DNA of 55,577 bases. Source: Pseudomonas sp. GD03858 (GTDB lineage: Bacteria; Pseudomonadota; Gammaproteobacteria; Pseudomonadales; Pseudomonadaceae). The stretch's first letter is position 1. Every line of letters begins with the position of its first letter. Positions 46,772 through 55,577 of this stretch are shown here, piece by piece. The translations under genes and the position numbers were made by a program. Under the pieces are notes generated by a model, which ran no database searches, was not told the DNA's origin, and was given only the letters and a program-made list of their open reading frames with translations. The stretch covers positions 1 to 55,577 of the forward strand of contig NZ_JAOCDM010000024.1 of the NCBI RefSeq assembly GCF_029840925.1. Reading direction: 5' to 3'.

Positions 46772-47737
46772 ATGAACGCCCCTTCCGCGCAGAACAAGCC
46801 ATGCCTGGCCATCAGCGCCTGCCTGACCGGCCTCAACGTGCGTTACAACGCAGGGCACAAGGCCTCCAGCCTGTGCCTGGAGCTGCTCGACGAACATTTC
46901 GACTGGGTCCCGGTGTGCCCCGAGGTCGCCATTGGCCTGGGCACGCCACGCGAGCCCATTCGCCTGGTCGGTGATCCGGCTCATCCCGTCGTCACCGGCT
47001 CACGCAATGGCGGCACCGACCTGGCTGGCCCGCTGCGGGCATATGGCGAGCAGATGGCCGAGCAGTTGCAGACGATTTGCGGCTACATCTTCATGCAGAA
47101 GTCTCCATCTTGCGGCTTGGAGCGGGTCAAGGTCTACCAGGAAGACGGCCGTGCGCCTCTCCACGGGCGTGGCGCCTATGCCGCGACATTCTGCGCCCTT
47201 CGCCCCGACTTGCCGGTCGAAGAGGAAGGCCGTCTGCACGATCCCGTGCTGCGGGAAAACTTCATCACCCGCGTCTATGCCTGCGCCGACTGGCAACAAT
47301 TGCGAGGCCAGGGCCTGAGCCGCGGCGCCCTGATACGCTTCCACTCACGCTACAAATACCTGCTGATGGCCCACAACCCCCAGGCGTACCGGGCGCTTGG
47401 TCGCCTGCTCGGCAACATGAGCCGCACGGACGATCCCGAGTACCTGGGACATCATTACTTCCTGCAACTGATGCAGGCTCTGCGCCGATGCGCCAGCAGG
47501 GGCACCCACGGCAATGTGCTGCAGCACCTGACAGGCTACCTGCGCAACCATCTCGGTCCGGCGGACAAGGCCGAACTGCAGCAGGTCATCACCCAGTACC
47601 AGCACGGCATGGTGCCACTGGTCGTGCCCCTGACCTTGCTCAGGCACCACCTGCGCAACCACCCCACCGAATACCTGGCGCAACAGGCCTACCTGCGCCC
47701 CCACCCTGAAGCCATGGGACTGCGCAATGCAATCTGA
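46772..47737 (+). CDS. DUF523 and DUF1722 (YbgA) fusion protein
   Basis: 321 residues. The N-terminal DUF523 domain (about 10-155) shows ISACLTGLNVRYNAGHKAS, PEVAIGLGTPREPIRL and QKSPSCGLERVK, with cysteines that may bind metal. The C-terminal DUF1722/YbgA domain (about 185-310) shows HSRYKYLLMAHNPQAYRALG. E. coli ybgA lies directly before phr, and here the order is kept with a regulator inserted. Function unknown. GGAG lies seven bases before ATG 46772; an upstream ATG at 46739 is inside the operator. Confidence 0.88.
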   Translation: MNAPSAQNKPCLAISACLTGLNVRYNAGHKASSLCLELLDEHFDWVPVCPEVAIGLGTPREPIRLVGDPAHPVVTGSRNGGTDLAGPLRAYGEQMAEQLQTICGYIFMQKSPSCGLERVKVYQEDGRAPLHGRGAYAATFCALRPDLPVEEEGRLHDPVLRENFITRVYACADWQQLRGQGLSRGALIRFHSRYKYLLMAHNPQAYRALGRLLGNMSRTDDPEYLGHHYFLQLMQALRRCASRGTHGNVLQHLTGYLRNHLGPADKAELQQVITQYQHGMVPLVVPLTLLRHHLRNHPTEYLAQQAYLRPHPEAMGLRNAI

Positions 47738-48596
47738 AGAACTGTTGCCCATCGGCGAGGTGGCCCGCCTGACCGGTGTCAACCCGGTCACCCTGCGCGC
47801 CTGGGAGCGTCGATACGGGCTGATCACGCCCGAGCGCACAGCAAAGGGCCATCGCCTTTATCCACAGGAGCAGGTGGTGCGGGTCCAGGCCGTCCTGCGC
47901 TGGCTAGAGCGCGGCGCAGTCGTGAGTCAGGTGCGTGAGCTACTGGATCGCGCCCCGCAGGACGCGCCTGCGCCGCAGGGTGAATGGGGATCGCGGATCG
48001 AACAGCTGGTCGGGGCCGTAGGCCGCCTGGCCCAGCGTCCACTGGACCAGCAGCTCAACCAGGCGATGGCCCTCTACCCCGCACGGACCGTCTGCGAACA
48101 CCTGCTCCTGCCCCTGCTCGACGCGCTTGCCCTGCGCTGGCGAACGGATTTCGATGCGCGCCTGGAGCAGGCCTTCTTCCAAACCTGGCTACGCAGCAAG
48201 CTGGGCGCCCGGGTCTACCACGACAGTCATTCGCTGCCAGGCCCCAGCGTGTTGCTCGCGCGCACCGACGAGACGCCTTTCGACGCCCACTTCTGGCTGT
48301 GTGCCTGGCTGCTGAGCAGCAATGGCCATGCGCTGGAAATCCTCGAGTGGCCGGTCGAGCCCCGCCAACTGCGCCATGCCATGACGCAATTGCGAGCACG
48401 CGCACTGGTACTGCACCTTGGCGGCCACCCCGACATCCGCGCGCTGGGCCGCGCACTGCACGATGTCGATGCGCCGAAACTCCTGGGAGGCGCCGCGGTC
48501 CTTCTTCATAAGGCTGAACTTGATGCCCTGGATCTACCAGGCTTGCAGCTGTTCGACAGCCCAATGGCCGCTCTGCGCGGCCTCCAGCAATCATGA
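47727..48596 (+). CDS. LitR/CarH-type MerR family regulator (class II, no visible B12 motif)
   Basis: 289 residues. The MerR winged helix is LPIGEVARLTGVNPVTLRAW, then ERRYGLITPERTAKGHRLYP. The C-terminal half has the helical region and Rossmann-like part of CarH/LitR (ARTVCEHLLLPLLDALALRW) but no D-x-H-x-x-G cobalamin signature. Class II LitR proteins of P. putida (PplR) repress light-inducible genes together with a LOV photoreceptor, from published work as I recall. It overlaps the DUF1722 gene by 11 bases and should autoregulate through the operators upstream. Confidence 0.83.
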   Translation: MQSEELLPIGEVARLTGVNPVTLRAWERRYGLITPERTAKGHRLYPQEQVVRVQAVLRWLERGAVVSQVRELLDRAPQDAPAPQGEWGSRIEQLVGAVGRLAQRPLDQQLNQAMALYPARTVCEHLLLPLLDALALRWRTDFDARLEQAFFQTWLRSKLGARVYHDSHSLPGPSVLLARTDETPFDAHFWLCAWLLSSNGHALEILEWPVEPRQLRHAMTQLRARALVLHLGGHPDIRALGRALHDVDAPKLLGGAAVLLHKAELDALDLPGLQLFDSPMAALRGLQQS

Positions 48597-48615
48597 CCGA
48601 CAGGCTTGTGTCCCT

Positions 48616-50058
48616 ATGCAACTGATCTGGCTACGCAGCGACCTGCGCACCGCCGACAACACCGCCCTGAGCGCCGCCTGCCAGCGCGGCCCGACCGTGG
48701 CGCTATGGATCGCCAGCCCCGACCAGTGGCTGGCTCATGACGATGCGCCGTGCAAAGTCGACTTCTGGCTGCGCAACCTGCTCCTGCTGCGCCAGTCTCT
48801 GGAGGCGCTGAACATCCCCTTGCTGATCCGCACTGTACCAACCTGGCGCGACGTGCCTCAGTGCCTGCTCGATGTCTGTCGTCAGCACCGGATCGAGGCC
48901 GTGCACTGGAATGATGAATACGGCATCAACGAAAGCCGACGCGACGAGGCGACCCGCGACCTGCTGCACAATGCAGGCATCAACGCGACCGGTTATCTCG
49001 ACCAGTTGCTGTTCAAGCCAGGGAGCGTGCTGAACCGCAGTGGTCGCTACTTCCAGGTATTCAGCCAGTTCAAGCGTGTCTGCCTGGACCATCTGCATCG
49101 CAGCCTGCCCGCCCTGATTCCTCCAGTGCATCGCCAAGCGCCCGTGGGCATCACCAGCGACCCTATTCCCCGGCATATCGAAGGGTTCGAGAAACCGCCC
49201 GAAACCTTGCGCGACTACTGGCCTGCCGGCGAACAGGAAGCGCAACGAAGGCTCGCACGCTTCACCGACGAAGACATCCGGGACTACCCGGAACGGCGCG
49301 ACCTACCCGCCGAAGCCGGCACCAGCCAGCTCTCCCCTTACCTGGCTGCCGGCGTGCTTTCGCCCCGACAGTGCCTGCATGCGGCACTGGCCAGCAACCA
49401 TGGCGAATTCGACAGCGGCAGCAAAGGTGTGCAGACCTGGATCAACGAACTGCTGTGGCGCGAGTTCTACAAGCATGTCCTGGTGGGCTACCCACGCGTC
49501 TCGCGGCACCGGGCCTTCCGCCCACACACCGAGGCGCTGCCGTGGCGCGACGCCCCGGACGACTTCGCCGCCTGGCAACAGGGCCGTACAGGCTTCCCGA
49601 TCATCGACGCCGCCATGCGCCAACTGCTGCACACCGGGTGGATGCACAACCGCCTGCGCATGATTGTCGCCATGTTCCTCAGCAAGAACCTGCTGATCGA
49701 CTGGCGCCTGGGTGAGCAGCACTTCATGCGCCACCTGATCGACGGCGACCTGGCCGCCAACAACGGCGGCTGGCAATGGAGCGCGTCGACCGGTACCGAC
49801 GCGGTACCCTACTTCCGGATATTCAACCCAATCACCCAATCGAATAGATTTGATTCTAAATGTGTATTCATTCGAGAATGGCTCCCCGAGCTGAAAGACC
49901 TCGATGACAAAGGAATTCATCAACCTCGGCAATCAGCCGGTCTATTCGAAACGGACCTTTACACGAGACCGATCGTCGATCTTGAAAGTAGTCGCCAGCG
50001 GGCACTGGAAGCATTCAAAAGCTTGCCTGGCATGCAGTATCAGGGGGAGCTCTCGTGA
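48616..50058 (+). CDS. phrB: Deoxyribodipyrimidine photolyase
   Basis: 480 residues. It repairs cyclobutane pyrimidine dimers with blue light, FAD and an antenna cofactor. An alpha/beta antenna domain (MQLIWLRSDLRTADN) precedes the FAD domain with WINELLWREFYKHVL, GFPIIDAAMRQLLHTGWMHN and NGGWQWSASTGTDAVPYFRI. The last ~80 codons are less conserved and AT-richer (from about 49830; NPITQSNRFDSK where NP-x-TQ-x-x-RFDP is usual). The start codon has only a weak ribosome-binding site. It lies in the light-responsive operon. Confidence 0.94.
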   Translation: MQLIWLRSDLRTADNTALSAACQRGPTVALWIASPDQWLAHDDAPCKVDFWLRNLLLLRQSLEALNIPLLIRTVPTWRDVPQCLLDVCRQHRIEAVHWNDEYGINESRRDEATRDLLHNAGINATGYLDQLLFKPGSVLNRSGRYFQVFSQFKRVCLDHLHRSLPALIPPVHRQAPVGITSDPIPRHIEGFEKPPETLRDYWPAGEQEAQRRLARFTDEDIRDYPERRDLPAEAGTSQLSPYLAAGVLSPRQCLHAALASNHGEFDSGSKGVQTWINELLWREFYKHVLVGYPRVSRHRAFRPHTEALPWRDAPDDFAAWQQGRTGFPIIDAAMRQLLHTGWMHNRLRMIVAMFLSKNLLIDWRLGEQHFMRHLIDGDLAANNGGWQWSASTGTDAVPYFRIFNPITQSNRFDSKCVFIREWLPELKDLDDKGIHQPRQSAGLFETDLYTRPIVDLESSRQRALEAFKSLPGMQYQGELS

Positions 50059-50750
50059 GCAGCACACGCACATTCTGGGTTACCGGCGCCACCCAGGGCC
50101 TGGGCTTGGCCCTGGCTGAACAACTACTCGAACAGGGGCACCGAGTTGCCGTCAGCAGTGGCGAAAGCCCTTCGCTCGACGCGCTGCTGGCACGCCACGG
50201 CGCCAACCTGCTGGCGCTGCCAGCGCAGTTGCAGGAGCCCGCGCAAGCCGAACTCGCCAGCCAGCGATTGCTGGCGACATGGGGCATGCTCGACGGCTTG
50301 ATCATCAACGCCGGGGCCTGCGACTACCTGCCAGCCGACCTGCCGCAAAGCGAGCTGTTCGAGCGGATCGTCAGCAGCAACCTGCGCGCGATGGAAAACC
50401 TTGTCGAGCACGCCACCCCCTTGCTGATCAAAGGGGAAAAACCGCAGGTGGTGGGGATTTTCAGCCCTTATTCGGCACTGCAACTGCACGAACCGAATCA
50501 ACCACTGAGCGGGAACAACAGTGCCGTGCACTGGCTGCGCGAACGACGTCAGCACATGAAGGCGCAGGGCATCGACCTCACCATCGTGGCGCCACAGTCG
50601 CTGAAAACACCGGTGACCCCATTGCAGGCCATTCCAGAACCCTGGACGGCTGAACAAGCGGCACAGGAGCTGTTGATGCGCCTGGACCAACGCGATTCGG
50701 AGCTGGTGCTCGAGGTTCTGAGCCCGACCGAACTGTGGCCATTGCCATAG
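50055..50750 (+). CDS. Short-chain dehydrogenase/reductase family protein with altered active site
   Basis: 231 residues. It keeps the cofactor motif TGATQGLG (TGxxxGxG) and NAG (residues about 78-80), but the Y-x-x-x-K region reads LSGNNSAV, so both catalytic Tyr and Lys are replaced. GTG start overlaps the phrB stop by four bases and is preceded by GGGGGAG, so it is translationally coupled to phrB. It may bind NAD(P) without oxidoreductase activity, or use another catalytic residue. Convergent with murI. Confidence 0.85.
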   Translation: MSSTRTFWVTGATQGLGLALAEQLLEQGHRVAVSSGESPSLDALLARHGANLLALPAQLQEPAQAELASQRLLATWGMLDGLIINAGACDYLPADLPQSELFERIVSSNLRAMENLVEHATPLLIKGEKPQVVGIFSPYSALQLHEPNQPLSGNNSAVHWLRERRQHMKAQGIDLTIVAPQSLKTPVTPLQAIPEPWTAEQAAQELLMRLDQRDSELVLEVLSPTELWPLP

Positions 50751-50764
50751 AGGCCCGCCTTGTC

Positions 50765-51562
50765 CTAGGGCAAGAAGCGCTGCACGCTGGCTGGCTGCGT
50801 CCACAACAGCGGCAGCACCTTCTGCATGCCCGCCGGCTCGCCGCTGCTCCAGAACGCCGTGGCCCGTGCCGGCTGGTCACTGAGCAGATCGCGCGCGCCC
50901 AGCAAGCGCTGCAGTTGCCGCGCCACGGCGGCGCCCGTGTCGATGATCGCGACGTCCGCTGGCACCATGGTCGCGAGCATGGGGCGCAGGAAGGGGTAAT
51001 GCGTGCAACCGAGGATCAGCGTGTCGCATCCGGCCGCCAGCAGAGGTTGCACATATTGCAGCAGCAACTGGCGTAGCTCGGGGCTGGTCAGGTCACCGGT
51101 CTCGATGCGCTCGACCAGTCCGGGGCATGGCTGAGTGACGACCCGCACATCGCTGGCGAAGCGATCGAGCAAGGCGGCGAATTTGGCACTCTGCAGCGTG
51201 CCGGTGGTAGCCAGCACCCCGACCACGCCCGAACGGGTCGCCGCCGCCGCCGGTTTTACCGCCGGTTCCATGCCCACCAGGGGCCAGTCGGGATACAGCT
51301 CGCGCAGATCGGCCACGGCGGCCACGGTAGCAGTGTTGCAAGCCAGGACCATGGCCTTGGCACCTTGCTCGTGGAAGAACGCGGCGATATGGCGCAGGCG
51401 CTGGCGGATGTAGTCCGGGGACTTCTCGCCGTAGGGCACATGGCCGCTGTCGGCCACATACAGTAGCGATTCGTTGGGCAGCAGCCGCTGGATCTCGGCA
51501 AGCACCGACAAGCCGCCGACCCCCGAGTCCATCACGCCGACCGGCGCCGCGCGATCAGCCAT
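50765..51562 (-). CDS. murI: Glutamate racemase
   Basis: 265 residues. It makes D-glutamate for peptidoglycan. The two catalytic cysteines lie in [12 protein letters not shown] and [11 protein letters not shown], and the N-terminal [13 protein letters not shown] is typical. ATG 51562 lies eight bases inside the moeB end; an upstream in-frame start would add 24 unlikely residues. It is the last gene of the hemA operon. Confidence 0.94.
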   Translation of the reverse strand: MADRAAPVGVMDSGVGGLSVLAEIQRLLPNESLLYVADSGHVPYGEKSPDYIRQRLRHIAAFFHEQGAKAMVLACNTATVAAVADLRELYPDWPLVGMEPAVKPAAAATRSGVVGVLATTGTLQSAKFAALLDRFASDVRVVTQPCPGLVERIETGDLTSPELRQLLLQYVQPLLAAGCDTLILGCTHYPFLRPMLATMVPADVAIIDTGAAVARQLQRLLGARDLLSDQPARATAFWSSGEPAGMQKVLPLLWTQPASVQRFLP

Positions 51563-52310
51563 GGCGGCTGGCACACACGGCGCAGGCCGGGTCGCGCTTG
51601 ACCCGCAGTTCACGCATGCGCGTGCCGAGGGCATCGATCAACAGCAACCGGCCCACCAGCGGCTCGCCGAAGCCTGCCAGCAGCTTCAACGCCTCCAGTG
51701 CCTGCAGGCTGCCCACCAGCCCTACCAGCGGGCCGATCACGCCGGCCTCGCTGCAGGTCAGCTCGGCGTCGCTGCCATGACCATAGAGGCAGTGGTAGCA
51801 AGGGCTGCTGTCGCGCCGCGTGTCGAATACCGACAGCTGCCCTTCCAGGCGGATCGCCGCGCCACTGACCAGCGGCTTGCCGGCAACGACGCAGGCAGCA
51901 TTGACCGCCTCGCGGGTGGTGAAGTTATCGGAGCAGTCGAGCACCACGTCGACCGCCGCCACGGCAGCGGCCAGAGAGTCCTCGTCGAGGGCCTGGCGGT
52001 GGGCGACCAGGGTGATCTCGGGATTGATCGCCCGCAGGCGCTTGATGGCCGAATCCACCTTGCTCATGCCGACGCTGTCGCTGTCATGGATGATCTGGCG
52101 TTGCAGGTTGGTCAGGTCGACGGTATCGAAGTCCGCCAGATGCAGCTCGCCGACACCCGCCGCGCCCAGGTACAGCGCCACCGGCGAGCCGAGCCCGCCC
52201 ACGCCGACCACCAGCGCCTTGCCGTGCTTGAGGCGCAGCTGGCCGTCGATATCCACCTGCGACAGCAGGATCTGCCGGCTGTAACGCAACAGCTCCTGGT
52301 CGGTCAGCAT
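51555..52310 (-). CDS. moeB: HesA/MoeB/ThiF family adenylyltransferase (molybdopterin-synthase type)
   Basis: 251 residues. ATP-binding [17 protein letters not shown], the adenylating region DCSDNFTTR, and two CxxC pairs (SPCYHCLYG and CAVCASRHG) for zinc are present. It activates the C-terminus of a sulfur carrier such as MoaD or ThiS by adenylation. Overlaps prmC by 7 and murI by 8 bases. MoeB versus ThiF role is not resolved by sequence alone, but the position after prmC fits moeB in Pseudomonas. Confidence 0.88.
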   Translation of the reverse strand: MLTDQELLRYSRQILLSQVDIDGQLRLKHGKALVVGVGGLGSPVALYLGAAGVGELHLADFDTVDLTNLQRQIIHDSDSVGMSKVDSAIKRLRAINPEITLVAHRQALDEDSLAAAVAAVDVVLDCSDNFTTREAVNAACVVAGKPLVSGAAIRLEGQLSVFDTRRDSSPCYHCLYGHGSDAELTCSEAGVIGPLVGLVGSLQALEALKLLAGFGEPLVGRLLLIDALGTRMRELRVKRDPACAVCASRHG

Positions 52311-53134
52311 GGCAGGCGCCCCAAGCTGATGCGCTCATGGCCACCCAGGTCGAGGCGGCTGGCAACGTCGGTGAAACCGCTCGAAGCCAGCAGCTCACGC
52401 ACTGCACTGGCCTGGTCGTAACCATGCTCGAGCAGCAGCCAGCCACCGGGCAGCAGGTATTGCGGCGCCTGGGCGACGATCACCCGCAGGTCGTCCAGGC
52501 CGTCTTCGCCCGCCACCAGGGCGCTACTGGGTTCAAAACGCACATCCCCGGCCACCAGGTGCGGGTCTTGCGCGCGGATGTAGGGGGGGTTGCTCAGGAT
52601 CATGTCGAACCGCTCGCCGCCAAGGGCGTCATACCAGTGGCTGACGCGCACCTGGACGTTGCCCAGCCCTAGACGCTGGCGATTGCGCTCGGCCAGTGCC
52701 ACGGCCTCCTCGACACGGTCCACCGCCGTCACCTGCCATCCCGGACACTCGCTGGCCAGGGCCAAGGCGATGGCCCCCGTGCCGGTCCCCAGGTCGAGCA
52801 CCCGCGCCGGTTTCGGCGACATCCGCTCAAGGGCGGTTTCCACCAGCAGTTCGGTATCCGGGCGCGGGATCAACGTGTGCGGCGCGACCTCCAGGTCGAG
52901 CTTCCAGAACCCCTGCTGGCCCAGGATGTAGGCCACCGGCTCGCCGGCGCGACGGCGCTCGAGGTAGCCGGCGAAGGTCTCGGCCGCCTCGCTGCTGACG
53001 ATGCGCTCGGGCCAGGTGTGCAGGTAGCTGCGCGACTTGCCCAGGGCGGCAGCCAGCAGCAGCTCGGCATCCAGGCGCTCGGTCGGTGACTCCGGCAGCT
53101 GCGCGTTGCGCAGCAGGCTGGCGATGATGGTCAT
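52304..53134 (-). CDS. prmC: Peptide chain release factor N5-glutamine methyltransferase
   Basis: 276 residues. An N-terminal helical domain is followed by a SAM-dependent Rossmann domain with VLDLGTGTGAIALAL and the NPPY motif (LSNPPYIRA). It methylates the GGQ glutamine of release factors. It directly abuts prfA, whose product is its substrate, and overlaps moeB by seven bases. Confidence 0.95.
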   Translation of the reverse strand: MTIIASLLRNAQLPESPTERLDAELLLAAALGKSRSYLHTWPERIVSSEAAETFAGYLERRRAGEPVAYILGQQGFWKLDLEVAPHTLIPRPDTELLVETALERMSPKPARVLDLGTGTGAIALALASECPGWQVTAVDRVEEAVALAERNRQRLGLGNVQVRVSHWYDALGGERFDMILSNPPYIRAQDPHLVAGDVRFEPSSALVAGEDGLDDLRVIVAQAPQYLLPGGWLLLEHGYDQASAVRELLASSGFTDVASRLDLGGHERISLGRLPC

Positions 53135-54217
53135 TCAATCCCCCAGGGCGGCCAGCTGATCGGCCTGGTATTCAGCCAGCAGCGGCTCGATCACGGCTTC
53201 CACGCCGCCGGCGAGAATGTCGTCCAGGGAGTAGAGGGTGAGGTTGATACGGTGGTCGGTGACCCGGCCCTGTGGATAGTTGTAGGTGCGGATACGCTCG
53301 GAGCGATCGCCCGAGCCCACCAGCAGCTTGCGCTCGCTGGCGATGGCGTTCTGCGCGGCGCTGGTCTGCATGTCGTTGAGCTTGGCCGACAGCCAGGACA
53401 TGGCGCGGGCACGGTTCTTGTGCTGGGAGCGCTCTTCCTGGCACTCGACCACGATACCGGTGGGCAAGTGGGTGATACGGATCGCCGAGTCGGTCTTGTT
53501 GACGTGCTGGCCGCCAGCGCCGGAGGCGCGGTAAGTGTCCACGCGCAGGTCGGCCGGGTTGATCTCGATGGCCACCTGCTCGTCGGGCTCGGGCAGCACC
53601 GCCACGGTGCAGGCCGAGGTGTGGATGCGCCCCTGGGACTCGGTCTCGGGCACGCGCTGCACGCGGTGCGCGCCGGACTCGAATTTCAGCTTGCCGTAGA
53701 CGCTGTCGCCTTCGACCCGGGCGATGATCTCCTTGTAGCCGCCGTGCTCGCCTTCGTTCTCGGAAAGAATTTCCAGGCGCCAGCCGCGTTTTTCGGCATA
53801 GCGCGAATACATGCGGAACAGGTCGCCGGAGAAGATCGCCGCTTCGTCGCCACCGGTGCCGGCGCGGATTTCCAGGAACACGTTGCGCCCATCGTTGGGG
53901 TCCTTGGGCAGCAGCATGCGTTGCAGCTGCGACTCCAGCCCGACCAGCTGCTCCTTGGCTTCGCGCACTTCCTCCACGGCCATTTCACGCAGGTCCGGGT
54001 CGGCGTCCTTGAGCAGCGCCTGGGCGCCCTCGAGGTCGTCCTGGACCTTGCGCCACTCTTTATAGGCGCCGATCACCGGCTCGACCTCGGCGTACTCGCG
54101 GGAGTAGGCACGAAAACGGGTCTGATCGGAAATGACTTCGGCATCACCGAGCAGCGCGGTGAGTTCCTCGAAGCGGTCCTGGAGCGTGTCCAGTTTGTTC
54201 AGCAGCGACGCTTTCAT
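53135..54217 (-). CDS. prfA: Peptide chain release factor 1
   Basis: 360 residues. It recognises UAA and UAG on the ribosome and triggers peptide release. The GGQ loop lies in [18 protein letters not shown] (about residue 235), and [18 protein letters not shown] is typical of RF1. Start codon overlaps the hemA stop by four bases. Confidence 0.97.
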   Translation of the reverse strand: MKASLLNKLDTLQDRFEELTALLGDAEVISDQTRFRAYSREYAEVEPVIGAYKEWRKVQDDLEGAQALLKDADPDLREMAVEEVREAKEQLVGLESQLQRMLLPKDPNDGRNVFLEIRAGTGGDEAAIFSGDLFRMYSRYAEKRGWRLEILSENEGEHGGYKEIIARVEGDSVYGKLKFESGAHRVQRVPETESQGRIHTSACTVAVLPEPDEQVAIEINPADLRVDTYRASGAGGQHVNKTDSAIRITHLPTGIVVECQEERSQHKNRARAMSWLSAKLNDMQTSAAQNAIASERKLLVGSGDRSERIRTYNYPQGRVTDHRINLTLYSLDDILAGGVEAVIEPLLAEYQADQLAALGD

Positions 54218-55491
54218 TGCGGGGTCTTGTCCGTCGAGCCCTCGTGGAGGGCGAAGAGTTCCTGGGCCATGGCCAGCGCATCGAGGCGGCCTTCGGCAGA
54301 GAGCTTTTTCAGTTGCACGCTGGGTGCATGCAGGAGTTTGTTGGTCAGGCCCCTCGCCAGCTGCAGCAGCACGTCTTCGGGATTGCCGCCGTTGGCCAGC
54401 AGGCGCTGGGCTTTCTGCAGTTCTTCGTCGCGCAGCCGTTCGCTCTGCTGCCGGTAGGCCTTGAGCACGTCCACCGCCGCCAGCTCGCGCAGGCGCACCA
54501 TGAAGTCGTCAGCGCCGGCCGAAACCAGCTCCTCGGCGGCCTGGGCCGCGCCCTGGCGGCTCTTGAGGTTTTCCGCGACCACTTCATGCAGGTCGTCGAC
54601 GGTATAGAGGTAGACGTCGTCCAGCTCGCCGACCTGCGACTCGATGTCGCGCGGCACGGCGATGTCGACCATGAAGATCGGTTTGTGCCGGCGCTGCTTC
54701 AGCGCGCTTTCCACCGCGCCCTTGCCGAGGATCGGCAGCTGGCTGGCGGTGGAGCTGATGACGATGTCGCTGTTGGCCAGCTCTTGCGGAATGTCCGAGA
54801 GCAGCACGGCATGGGCGCCGAACTGCTCGGCAAGGATGCTGGCGCGCTCCAGGGTACGGTTGGCCACGACGATACGGCGCACGCCCTGCTCGTGCAGATG
54901 GCGAGCGACCAGGGTGATGGTCTCGCCGGCGCCGATCAGCAGCGCCTGGCTGCGGCCCAGGTCGGAGAAGATCTGCCTGGCCAGGCTCACCGCGGCGAAC
55001 GCCACTGACACTGGGTTCTCGCCGATGGCGGTGTCGGTGCGTACTTGCTTGGCGGCGCTGAAGGTGGCCTGGAACAGGCGCCCGAGCAGCGGCCCGACGG
55101 TGCCGGCTTCGCGGGCGACCGCGTAGGCCGACTTCATCTGGCCGAGGATCTGCGGCTCGCCGAGCACCAGCGAATCCAGGCCCGAGGCCACGCGCATCAT
55201 GTGCCTGACCGCGTCGTGATCCTCGTGGATGTAAGCGCTGGCACGCAGCTCCTCGAGGCTCAGCTGGTGATAGTCGGCCAGCCACTGCAGCACGGCATCG
55301 GCGGCGAGGTGGTCCTGTTCGATATAGAGTTCGCTGCGGTTGCAGGTCGACAGGATCGCGGCCTCGCGGCTGGCGGTCAGTCGGCACAGCTGCTGCAGGG
55401 CGTCGACCAGCTGCTCTGGAGTAAACGCCACGCGCTCGCGTACGTCTACCGAGGCAGTCTTATGGTTGATACCAAGTGCAAGAAAGGCCAT
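54214..55491 (-). CDS. hemA: Glutamyl-tRNA reductase
   Basis: 425 residues. NADPH-dependent first step of C5-pathway haem synthesis, making glutamate-1-semialdehyde from glutamyl-tRNA. The N-terminal [17 protein letters not shown], catalytic cysteine in [15 protein letters not shown], and NADPH-binding [15 protein letters not shown] are present. First gene of hemA-prfA-prmC-moeB-murI. Confidence 0.97.
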   Translation of the reverse strand: MAFLALGINHKTASVDVRERVAFTPEQLVDALQQLCRLTASREAAILSTCNRSELYIEQDHLAADAVLQWLADYHQLSLEELRASAYIHEDHDAVRHMMRVASGLDSLVLGEPQILGQMKSAYAVAREAGTVGPLLGRLFQATFSAAKQVRTDTAIGENPVSVAFAAVSLARQIFSDLGRSQALLIGAGETITLVARHLHEQGVRRIVVANRTLERASILAEQFGAHAVLLSDIPQELANSDIVISSTASQLPILGKGAVESALKQRRHKPIFMVDIAVPRDIESQVGELDDVYLYTVDDLHEVVAENLKSRQGAAQAAEELVSAGADDFMVRLRELAAVDVLKAYRQQSERLRDEELQKAQRLLANGGNPEDVLLQLARGLTNKLLHAPSVQLKKLSAEGRLDALAMAQELFALHEGSTDKTPQ

Positions 55492-55522
55492 GCAAGGTCG
55501 CTGGTTGGGACGTGAAGCCGAT

Positions 55523-55552
55523 AATTGTCCTACTTCGCAGGTTTTAGAACAA
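55523..55552 (-). promoter_or_regulatory. Weak candidate promoter of the hemA operon
   Basis: On the minus strand TTGTTC (55552-55547) and ACAATT (55528-55523) are 18 bases apart, 31 bases before the hemA start codon. The match is modest and no other element was found before the window ends. Confidence 0.3.
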
Positions 55553-55577
55553 CCACCGTTCGCTATTGTGCTGATGA

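Overview
The window is a GC-rich chromosomal segment from a Pseudomonas of the P. putida group. Grounds are the gene families (nadC, trxB, cysZ, pta, mqo, upp-uraA, hemH, hemA-prfA-prmC), Pseudomonas-restricted small proteins (PA4642 family, DUF3565, CPXCG protein) and two kinds of P. putida-type REP hairpins. From memory, the order nadC...hemA is broadly that of the P. putida KT2440 chromosome around PP_0732-PP_0787; I could not check this by alignment. No rRNA, tRNA, insertion sequence, prophage or CRISPR array was seen.

Layout. (1) 1-7764: the 3' end of nadC, trxB, cysZ, a soluble double-PAS chemotaxis transducer like BdlA, a GT4 glycosyltransferase behind a three-unit Pho-box-like array, an Old Yellow Enzyme, glutathione peroxidase, a SlyD-like FKBP and a DUF3565 protein. 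(2) 7797-14927: pta, then a LodA/LodB-like pair (quinoprotein amino-acid oxidase plus its flavoprotein maturase), an OmpA-type lipoprotein and a metallo-beta-lactamase-fold hydrolase. (3) 14942-18020: a MazE/MazF-type toxin-antitoxin pair with a repeat-containing promoter, and a small soluble histidine kinase overlapping a REC-TPR response regulator. (4) 18139-26412: a MalT-like LuxR activator, a DUF1329/DUF1302 pair (periplasmic plus outer-membrane barrel) and an AMP-forming acyl-CoA synthetase, together a likely lipid or ester uptake and activation locus. (5) 26708-37132: a 2-hydroxyacid dehydrogenase, rsmC, a TMEM165/GDT1 exporter under a yybP-ykoY manganese riboswitch, an M48 protease lipoprotein, a dCache chemoreceptor, an operon ending in a divergent SRAP protein, an acyltransferase and several small proteins. 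(6) 37133-44574: mqo behind an unusually long leader, small genes, WbuC-like cupin with hpt, upp-uraA and hemH. (7) 44588-50750: an apparently light-responsive cluster: yfcH-like, renalase-like, DUF523-DUF1722, a LitR/CarH-type MerR regulator without a visible B12 motif, photolyase phrB, and an SDR protein lacking the catalytic Tyr/Lys. Three TGTACA-type inverted repeats sit in its promoters. (8) 50765-55491: the hemA-prfA-prmC-moeB-murI housekeeping operon.

The most interesting material is the LitR-type operator set and its regulon, the Pho-box candidates in front of the glycosyltransferase and two small orphan genes, the SRAP protein with two substituted catalytic positions, the LodAB-like pair, and the ~530 bp untranslated region before mqo.
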